DNA from: Streptomyces sp. BK239
Lineage (GTDB): Bacteria > Actinomycetota > Actinomycetes > Streptomycetales > Streptomycetaceae
DNA length: 64,000 nucleotides
NCBI RefSeq assembly: GCF_004217285.1
Contig: NZ_SHKS01000010.1
Coordinates: forward strand, 124,001-188,000
Reading direction: 5' to 3'
The translations under genes were made by a program, and so were the position numbers. Position 1 is the first letter of the stretch. Each line of letters opens with the position of its first letter. Positions 44,757-50,748 of the stretch are shown piece by piece. The notes under the pieces are model-generated. The model saw only the letters and a program-made list of their open reading frames with translations. It did not search any database and was not told the origin of the DNA.

Positions 44757-45764
44757 GTGCGCCGACGCTCACTCATTCTCGCCGCCGTCCCCGCAGGACT
44801 GGTCTCGCTCGCCGGATGCGGCGACGAGGAGTCCGACTCGTCGAGCGCGGCGGACGGCAGCGCGTCGCCTTCCGCCTCGGCGCCTTCGGCGGCGCCGTCG
44901 CCGAAGATCGTCGACGGGCCGTTGCCGGCCATCACGGCGGGGGTGAAGTTCGGTGAGAAGCCGACGGTCGCCAAGGGCTCCGGTGAGCCGTCCGACCAGC
45001 TCGCGGTCAGGACGGTCATCGCGGGCGGCGGCCGCGCGGTCGCGGAGAACGACTGGGTCCAGGCGAACTACCTGGGGCAGATCTGGTCCACCGCGAAGGT
45101 GTTCGACAACTCCTACGACCGTAAGACGCCGCTGCTGATCCAGCTGGCGCAGGGCAGCATCATCGACGGCTGGCGGTACGCGCTGTCGGGGAAGAAGACG
45201 GGCAGCCGCGTGGAATTCTCCGTCCCGCCGACCTGGGGTTACGGCACGGAGGGCAACGCGCAGGCGGGCATCAAAGGCACCGACACGCTGGTGTTCGTGG
45301 TGGACCTGGAGGCCACGTTCAACGCCAAGAGCTCCGCCGAGGGCAAGGATGTCCCGCAGACGGACGCGGCGCTGCCCGTCATCGGCACGAACACGGACGG
45401 CAAGGCGCCCTCGGTGAAGATCCCGAAGTCCGGCCCGCCGAAGGGGCTCGTGTCGAACTACGTCATCGAGGGCGACGGTGAGGTGGTCAAGGCGGAGAAC
45501 ACCCTGTTGGTCCAGTACCAGGGCGTGTTGTGGGAGACGGGCAAGACGTTCGACTCGACGTACGGGCGGGGCGAGCTGACGTCGTTCCCGCTGCAGAACG
45601 TGGTCAAGGGCTGGTCGCAGGGGCTGACCGGGAAGAAGGTGGGCAGCCGGGTCGTCATCGTGATCCCGCCGTCGCTGGGTTACGGCGACAGCCCGCCGGC
45701 GGGCAGCGGCATCAAGAAGGACTCCACGATGGTGTTCACGGTGGACATCCTCGCGAAGATGTGA
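44757..45764 (+). CDS. Lipoprotein with two FKBP-type prolyl isomerase domains
   Basis: The 335-aa protein has a lipoprotein signal (LVSLAGC, Cys near 21), a Ser/Ala-rich linker and two FKBP domains. The first (about 95-180) contains NDWVQANYLGQIWSTAKVFDNS and VPPTWGYG; the second (about 245-335) contains LLVQYQGVLWETGKTFDSTYG and IPPSLGYGDSPP. Both keep the pocket aromatic and GYG features, so both may be active in folding exported proteins outside the membrane. It lies between pafA and a cytoplasmic FKBP gene. GTG start; TAAGGT at 44705-44710 is a candidate -10. Confidence 0.9.
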   Translation: MRRRSLILAAVPAGLVSLAGCGDEESDSSSAADGSASPSASAPSAAPSPKIVDGPLPAITAGVKFGEKPTVAKGSGEPSDQLAVRTVIAGGGRAVAENDWVQANYLGQIWSTAKVFDNSYDRKTPLLIQLAQGSIIDGWRYALSGKKTGSRVEFSVPPTWGYGTEGNAQAGIKGTDTLVFVVDLEATFNAKSSAEGKDVPQTDAALPVIGTNTDGKAPSVKIPKSGPPKGLVSNYVIEGDGEVVKAENTLLVQYQGVLWETGKTFDSTYGRGELTSFPLQNVVKGWSQGLTGKKVGSRVVIVIPPSLGYGDSPPAGSGIKKDSTMVFTVDILAKM

Positions 45765-45823
45765 CGCCGTCGTGATGTAAGACTGGGGCGTTGCCTTTCC
45801 GCGAAACAGCAGGAGCGTTAGAC

Positions 45824-46195
45824 GTGAGCATCGACAAGCCCGAGATCGACTTCCCGGGCGGCGAGCCCCCGGCGGACCTCGAGATCAAGGACATCTGGGA
45901 GGGCGACGGCGAGGTGGCGCAGGCCGGCCAGACCGTCACCGTGCACTACGTCGGTGTCGCCTTCAGCACCGGTGAGGAGTTCGACGCCAGCTGGAACCGC
46001 GGTACGCCGTTCCGGTTCCCGCTCGGCGGCGGCCGTGTCATCAAGGGCTGGGACCAGGGCGTGCAGGGCATGAAGGTCGGCGGCCGTCGTCAGCTGACCA
46101 TCCCGGCCCACCTCGCCTACGGCAACCAGAGCCCGACCCCGGCGATCCAGCCCGGCGAGACGCTGATCTTCGTGGTGGACCTGCTCGGGGTCTGA
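45824..46195 (+). CDS. FKBP-type peptidyl-prolyl cis-trans isomerase
   Basis: The 123-aa single-domain FKBP is cytoplasmic. It has TVTVHYVGVAFSTGEEFDASWNRG, FPLGGGRVIKGWDQGVQGMKVGGRR and IPAHLAYGNQSP, covering the isomerase pocket (Tyr, Asp, Phe, Val-Ile, Trp). GTG 45824 is chosen for the AGGAG eight bases upstream. It follows the two-domain FKBP lipoprotein by 59 bases; a terminator comes after it. A link to pupylation is not established. Confidence 0.93.
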   Translation: MSIDKPEIDFPGGEPPADLEIKDIWEGDGEVAQAGQTVTVHYVGVAFSTGEEFDASWNRGTPFRFPLGGGRVIKGWDQGVQGMKVGGRRQLTIPAHLAYGNQSPTPAIQPGETLIFVVDLLGV

Positions 46196-46246
46196 GCCGC
46201 GCACGACGTCCCGGTCGATCACTGCGTGACCGATCGTGATCATCTG

Positions 46247-46284
46247 GAGCCCATGCCTGTCCGGGCATGGGCTCTCGGCTTTTG
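46247..46284 (+). terminator. Terminator after FKBP gene
   Basis: A perfect 11-bp stem (46247-46257 with 46264-46274) is followed by a T-run at 46280-46283. Confidence 0.8.
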
Positions 46285-46309
46285 CCGGGGCGCCGCGGAG
46301 CGGTACGGT
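46282..46309 (+). promoter_or_regulatory. Candidate pafBC promoter
   Basis: TTGCCG (46282-46287), a 16-base spacer and TACGGT (46304-46309) make a plausible promoter starting right at the end of the preceding terminator. PafB starts about 33 bases after the predicted transcript start. Confidence 0.45.
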
Positions 46310-46348
46310 CATCCGTCAGAAGCACCATAAGGAAGGCGAAGGGCGTCG

Positions 46349-47302
46349 ATGGCCATTGCCAAGGCCGAGCGGCTGATGAACCTGGCGCTGTGCCTGCTGG
46401 GGACACGGCGGCCGCTCAGCAAGCGCGAGCTGCGTGAGTCCGTCGAGGCCTACCTGGAAGCGGGGAGCGACGACTCCTTCAACCGGATGTTCGAGCGCGA
46501 CAAGGACGACCTGCGCGAGTTGGGCCTCGTCATCGAGACGGTGGAGAGCCTGGACGGGGAGGTCGGCTACCTCGCCCGCCGGGACAGCAACAGCCTCCCG
46601 CCGATCACCCTGGACGCCGAGGAGGCCGCCGCGCTGGGGCTGGCCGCCAAGGTGTGGCAGCAGGCCCGGCTCGCCGGGGCGGCCAGCGGCGCCCTGCAGA
46701 AGCTGCGCGCCGCCGGACTCCCCGAGGACGTCGACCCCTACGAGGCGCACGGCGCGCTGGAGCCGCGCATCCCCGTGCACGAGGCCGCGTTCGAGCCGCT
46801 GATGCTGGCCTGCCGCGACCGCCGCCCGGTCGTCTTCGACTACCGCAAGGCCACCGCCGCCCGCCCCGAGCCCCGGCACGTCGAGCCGTGGGCGCTGGAG
46901 TGCTGGCGCGGCCACTGGTACCTGGCGGGCTTCGACCGCGACCGGGGCGCCGAGCGGGTCTTCCGGCTGTCGAGGATCACAGGCAAGGTCCGCTCCCGCG
47001 GCGGCCGCTTCACCGCCCCCGTCCCCGACGTCGTCACCGTCCGCGAGACCGTCGCGAGCTGGGCGGGGGAGAGCGCCGACCGCAGCGCGCGGATCCGGCT
47101 GCGCAAGGGCGCCGGGTACCCCTTGCGGGCGAAGGCCACGGCGGTCCGGGAACTCGGGGACGGCTGGGACGAGTTGGAGATTCCGTACGGGCACGGGCTG
47201 GACGCGTGGCTGGTGGAGTTCGGACCGGACGTGGTGGTCCTGGAGCCCGCGGAGCTGCGGGCCGACGTGGTGGACCGGCTGCGTGCCGTGGCCATGGGCT
47301 GA
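46349..47302 (+). CDS. pafB: WYL-domain transcription factor PafB
   Basis: The 317-aa protein pairs with PafC to activate DNA damage-response genes in mycobacteria. The N-terminal helix-turn-helix (about 1-75) contains RRPLSKRELRESVEAYLEAG and FERDKDDLRELG. The WYL domain (about 140-235) contains the literal motif HWYLAGFDRDRG with Trp190-Tyr191-Leu192. A C-terminal WCX-like extension follows. Despite the name it is a regulator, not a proteasome accessory factor. AAGGAAGG is the ribosome site. PafC begins 19 bases after the stop. Confidence 0.94.
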   Translation: MAIAKAERLMNLALCLLGTRRPLSKRELRESVEAYLEAGSDDSFNRMFERDKDDLRELGLVIETVESLDGEVGYLARRDSNSLPPITLDAEEAAALGLAAKVWQQARLAGAASGALQKLRAAGLPEDVDPYEAHGALEPRIPVHEAAFEPLMLACRDRRPVVFDYRKATAARPEPRHVEPWALECWRGHWYLAGFDRDRGAERVFRLSRITGKVRSRGGRFTAPVPDVVTVRETVASWAGESADRSARIRLRKGAGYPLRAKATAVRELGDGWDELEIPYGHGLDAWLVEFGPDVVVLEPAELRADVVDRLRAVAMG

Positions 47303-47321
47303 GGGGGAGCGGAAGAGAACT

Positions 47322-48560
47322 GTGGCAGGCAAACCGGTCAGGCCCGCGAACGCCATCGACCAGACCCGGCGGATGCTCTCGCTGGTGACGTATCTGCGTG
47401 AGCGTCCCGGCGCGCGCATCGAGGACGTCGCGCGCGCCTTCGGCATCACCGAGGACGAACTGGTCTGCGACCTCGACGTGCTGCCCATGTGCGGCACCAG
47501 TTTCAGGGGCGGCGACCTCCTGGACATCGACACCGACGGCGAGCGCATCTGGTGGCACAACCCCGCCGCGCTGGGCGCGGAGGCCGCCGAGCCGCTCCGG
47601 CTGGCCGCCGACGAGGCGACCGCGCTGCTGGTGGCCGCGCGGGCCGTGGCGACGCTGCCCGGGCTGCGCGAGGGCGACCGCCAGGCGCTGCTGCGGGCCA
47701 CGGCGAAGGTGGAGACCGCGGCCGGCGAGGCGGCCGGCGCCAGCTCCCGGCTGTCGGTGACGTTCGAGTCCGAGGGCGGCGTCTTCGCCGACGTCGACCG
47801 CGCGATCTCCGAGCGGCGACGGCTGTGGATCCGGTACTACTCGCCCGCCCGCGACGAGCTCACCGAGCGGGAGATCGACCCGATCCGCCTGGTCAGCGTC
47901 GGCCACACGTACGTGGAGGCGTGGTGCCGCCGCTCGGAGGCGCGCCGCACCTTCCGGCTGGACCGCGTGGCCGAGATCCGCATCCTCGACGAGCCGTCCG
48001 CGCCGCCCGAGATCGAACTGCGGGACCTGTCGGAGGCGCTGGTGCAGCCGGCCGCCGAGGACCCGGAGGTCGTCGTCGAGACCGGCCCCGGCGGCCGGTG
48101 GGTCGCCGAGTACTACCCCCACGACAGCGCCGAGGAACTCCCCGACGGCGGCCTGCGCATCACGCTGCGCACACCGGACCCGGCGTCGCTGCGCCGTCTG
48201 GCCCTCCGCCTCGGCCGCGACGGCCGGATCGTCTCCCCGGAGGCCCTCGCCGACAGCGCCCGCCACGCGGCCCGCGAGGCCCTCGCCGCCTACGAGGGCG
48301 CCGAGGCGCAGGACTCGCCGCGGGCGTCCGCCGGGACGGCCCGCCGCCCGTCGCCCGGCGACGGCGTGACCGCCACCGCGCGGACCCCCCAGCAGACCGA
48401 CGCTCCGGCCGGTGAACCGGCGGGCGGACCGGGCGCCGGTCCGGTCGGTGAGGCGGTCCTCGGGGCGGCGGCCGTCGTCGGCCCGGGTGGCGCCGGGGCG
48501 GGGGGAGCACGGGGAGCGGGCCTCGCGACCGGCGGCGCCGGGGGGCGGGGTCTTGAGTGA
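47322..48560 (+). CDS. pafC: WYL-domain transcription factor PafC, long tail
   Basis: The 412-aa protein is the partner of PafB. The N-terminal winged-helix region contains TRRMLSLVTYLRERPGARIEDVARAFG. The WYL-like domain (about 155-230) contains RLWIRYYSPARDELTEREIDPIRL and YVEAWCRRSEARRTFRLDRV. The last 85 or so residues, after about 325, are Gly/Ala/Pro-rich low complexity that mycobacterial PafC lacks, to my knowledge; this could be a species-specific extension. GTG 47322 follows GGAAGAG. The stop region overlaps a possible TTG start of the next small gene. Confidence 0.92.
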   Translation: MAGKPVRPANAIDQTRRMLSLVTYLRERPGARIEDVARAFGITEDELVCDLDVLPMCGTSFRGGDLLDIDTDGERIWWHNPAALGAEAAEPLRLAADEATALLVAARAVATLPGLREGDRQALLRATAKVETAAGEAAGASSRLSVTFESEGGVFADVDRAISERRRLWIRYYSPARDELTEREIDPIRLVSVGHTYVEAWCRRSEARRTFRLDRVAEIRILDEPSAPPEIELRDLSEALVQPAAEDPEVVVETGPGGRWVAEYYPHDSAEELPDGGLRITLRTPDPASLRRLALRLGRDGRIVSPEALADSARHAAREALAAYEGAEAQDSPRASAGTARRPSPGDGVTATARTPQQTDAPAGEPAGGPGAGPVGEAVLGAAAVVGPGGAGAGGARGAGLATGGAGGRGLE

Positions 48561-48582
48561 GCCCGGGGGCCGAGGGGTCTCC

Positions 48583-48834
48583 GTGGCGGCGGCCTTCGCG
48601 GGGATGCGCAGCGCCGACCCCGTGGTGTTCCGGGCCGGCTGCCCGGACTGCCGGGGGCGCTTCGAGCTGGCGGCGGGTGCGCTGCGCCTGGTGCTCGGGG
48701 CGTCCAGCCGCACCACGTTCTACTCCTTCACCTGCCCCGACTGCGGCGCGGCCGTGCGCAAGCCCGCGGGGGAGCGGATCGTCGAGCTGCTCACAGGCGG
48801 CGGCGTACGGACCCTGCGGCTCCACACGGCGTAG
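48583..48834 (+). CDS. Small zinc-ribbon protein of unknown function
   Basis: The 83-aa protein has two CxxC knuckles, AGCPDCRG (about 18-25) and FTCPDCGAAV (about 51-60), that together should bind one zinc. It has no enzyme signature. GTG 48583 has GAGGGG upstream; a TTG at 48553 overlapping the pafC stop is an alternative that would couple the two genes. It is conserved in position downstream of pafC in Streptomyces, as far as I recall. It may be a nucleic-acid or protein-binding adaptor; this is speculation. Confidence 0.7.
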   Translation: MAAAFAGMRSADPVVFRAGCPDCRGRFELAAGALRLVLGASSRTTFYSFTCPDCGAAVRKPAGERIVELLTGGGVRTLRLHTA

Positions 48835-48841
48835 GACGGTC

Positions 48842-48854
48842 TAGGCTCAGCGGC
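48842..48854 (+). promoter_or_regulatory. Leaderless -10 element before small membrane protein
   Basis: TAGGCT at 48842-48847 is followed by seven bases and the ATG at 48855. Confidence 0.55.
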
Positions 48855-49049
48855 ATGTTCTGGCCGATGTTCGCGGTAGCCGTGGGGTTCCTGGGTCTGG
48901 TCGTACTGGCGGTGTTCGCGGTGCGGGTGTTCCTGGAAGCGCAGTGTCTGGGGCGGCAGGTGGAGGACTCCGCCCGCCGTATCAGCAGGGCGGCGGAGGA
49001 GCTCGAGCGGGCGTCGCTGAGCGCAGCCCGCGCCGCGGACTCCCTGTGA
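48855..49049 (+). CDS. Small single-span membrane protein
   Basis: The 64-aa protein has one N-terminal membrane helix (about 5-27, FAVAVGFLGLVVLAVFAVRVF) followed by an amphipathic helix (about 30-62, VEDSARRISRAAEELERAS). The arrangement recalls TatA/TatB in outline, and tatA starts 262 bases downstream, but the TatA hinge motif is missing, so I do not call it a Tat component. The gene is likely expressed from a leaderless promoter. Function unknown. Confidence 0.65.
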   Translation: MFWPMFAVAVGFLGLVVLAVFAVRVFLEAQCLGRQVEDSARRISRAAEELERASLSAARAADSL

Positions 49050-49192
49050 GCGGGGCGGACCGTTCCTGTGAGTGCCGCCCGGGACGTGTTTTGGGCCGGT
49101 TCGGCCTCCCGGCGCGGCGGTTGAGGCAGGTACGCTGCTGGTCGTGGTCCCGAAAACGAGGCCGGGACCGCGACCGGGAGTACGCACGGGGA

Positions 49193-49268
49193 TTGCCTCA
49201 CGTTCACCCCTGAGCGTTACGATCGCTGACGACCCGATCGTTCGGACACATGTCCGATCGGTCGGACA
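49193..49268 (+). promoter_or_regulatory. tatA promoter region with palindrome
   Basis: TTGCCT (49193-49198) and TACGAT (49218-49223) with a 19-base spacer are a candidate promoter. Just downstream, TCGGACA-CA-TGTCCGA (49242-49257) is an inverted repeat of 7-bp arms, and a third TCGGACA half-site follows at 49262-49268. This may be an operator for the tat genes. Confidence 0.5.
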
Positions 49269-49310
49269 CAGCACCCCCACCCAGCCGCCTCGGTGAGAAG
49301 GTAAAGACTT

Positions 49311-49595
49311 ATGTTCGGAAGGCTCGGCGCCCCCGAGATCATTCTCATCCTCGTCGTCATCATCCTGCTGTTCGGCGCGAAGAAGCTTCCGGACATGGCC
49401 CGCTCGCTCGGCAAGTCCGCGCGCATCCTCAAGAGCGAGGCCAAGGCGATGAAGGAAGACGGCAACAGCACGGCGACTCCGGCGGGTCCGCCCAACCCCG
49501 GCGACCAGGCTTCGCAGCGCACCATCCAGGCCGCCCCCGGCGACGTGACCAGCTCACGTCCGGTCAACGAGCCGACGGACACCACCAAGCGCTGA
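49311..49595 (+). CDS. tatA: Twin-arginine translocase subunit TatA
   Basis: The 94-aa protein has the TatA layout: a short N-terminus with the polar Glu in LGAPEIILILVVIILLFGAKKLPD, one membrane helix (about 8-22), the FGAKKLP hinge, an amphipathic helix and a flexible Pro/Thr-rich tail. It oligomerises to let folded twin-arginine substrates across the membrane. GAGAAGG precedes the ATG. It is followed by tatC 47 bases later; tatB is not in this window, as is usual when it lies elsewhere in Streptomyces. Confidence 0.95.
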   Translation: MFGRLGAPEIILILVVIILLFGAKKLPDMARSLGKSARILKSEAKAMKEDGNSTATPAGPPNPGDQASQRTIQAAPGDVTSSRPVNEPTDTTKR

Positions 49596-49642
49596 CGCCG
49601 GGCCGGACGCCACCGGCTCGCCGCACGAGATGAGGACGTGGG

Positions 49643-50587
49643 TTGCTCAAGTCTGCCCGCAAGCAGCAGAAGGACCCCGAGGGGCGGATGCCCCTCGTGG
49701 AGCACCTTCGTGAGCTGCGCAACCGGCTCGGGAAGTCGGTCCTGGCCATCGTGATCGCGGCCGTCGTGGCCGCCGTCTACTACCAGGACATCATCGACTT
49801 CCTCACCGAGCCCATCCAGAGGTCGGTGGGCTGCTCGACGCCGTTCTCCGAGCTGGCCAAGCAGGGCGACGGGGTCTGCGGCAACATCACGATGTCGGGC
49901 CTCATGGGTCCGTTCACGCTGATGATCAAGGTGTCGCTGACCGCCGGCGTGGTCATCGCCAGCCCGGTGTGGCTCTACCAGCTCTGGGCGTTCGTCGCGC
50001 CCGGCCTGCACAAGCACGAGCGGAAGTACGCCTACGGCTTCGTGGCCAGCGGCGTCCCCCTGTTCCTCGCGGGCGCCTGGTTCTCGTACCACGTGCTGCC
50101 CGCGGCGGCGACCGTGCTGCTGGAGTTCACACCGTCGTCGGCGGTCAACCTTCTGCCGCTGGACGAACTGCTCGACCTCGTGACCCGCATGGTGATCGTC
50201 TTCGGGCTCTCCTTCGAGCTGCCCCTGCTGCTGGTCATGCTCAACATGACGGGGATGATCGGCGGCCGCCGGATGCTGGGCTGGTGGCGGGGCATGATCA
50301 TGGGCGTCACCGTCTTCGCCGCCTTCGCCACGCCGACGGTCGACCCGGTCTCGATGCTGTCGCTCGCCGCGCCGATCATCGCGCTGTACTTCCTCGCCAC
50401 CGGCTTCGCCCTGCTCAACGACCGGCGCAGGCGACTGCGGGAAGCCGAGGGCCCCGCCGACGACGAGGCGTCCGAGCTGGACCTCACCCCCGAGGACATC
50501 GGCGAGATCGAACAGGTGCCGGCCGCCCGCGCCCTCCCCGAGCAGACCTCCCGGGAACGGGTCAACGGCTACGACGACGTCACCTGA
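49643..50587 (+). CDS. tatC: Twin-arginine translocase subunit TatC
   Basis: The 314-aa protein has six membrane helices and binds twin-arginine signals. Family markers are RMPLVEHLRELRNRLGKSV near the start, LWAFVAPGLHKHERKYAYGF, FGLSFELPLLLVMLNMTGM and FAAFATPTVDPVSMLSLAAP. A cytoplasmic acidic tail of about 55 residues follows the last helix. The start is TTG with a GAGG upstream. A perfect 13-bp terminator follows, so helY is separate. Confidence 0.95.
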   Translation: MLKSARKQQKDPEGRMPLVEHLRELRNRLGKSVLAIVIAAVVAAVYYQDIIDFLTEPIQRSVGCSTPFSELAKQGDGVCGNITMSGLMGPFTLMIKVSLTAGVVIASPVWLYQLWAFVAPGLHKHERKYAYGFVASGVPLFLAGAWFSYHVLPAAATVLLEFTPSSAVNLLPLDELLDLVTRMVIVFGLSFELPLLLVMLNMTGMIGGRRMLGWWRGMIMGVTVFAAFATPTVDPVSMLSLAAPIIALYFLATGFALLNDRRRRLREAEGPADDEASELDLTPEDIGEIEQVPAARALPEQTSRERVNGYDDVT

Positions 50588-50607
50588 CGCACCACCGACG
50601 CGGTGAC

Positions 50608-50636
50608 AAGGGCCGGACGGATTCCGTCCGGCCCTT
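50608..50636 (+). terminator. Terminator after tatC
   Basis: A perfect 13-bp stem (50608-50620 with 50624-50636) with a three-base loop lies 20 bases after the tatC stop. Confidence 0.85.
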
Positions 50637-50748
50637 CGCCGTGCCCAGCGCACCCTCACCTGACCTGCACGGATCATATGTTTGTCGAGGGTAGATCCGG
50701 ATAATGATCGTCCTGTTGTCAGTGACGCCCGGTACGCTCGAAAGCACG

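Noticed and set aside
48855-49049. TatB or second TatA for the small membrane protein
   Set aside because: It has one helix and an amphipathic segment but lacks the TatA/B hinge and the early polar residue pattern.
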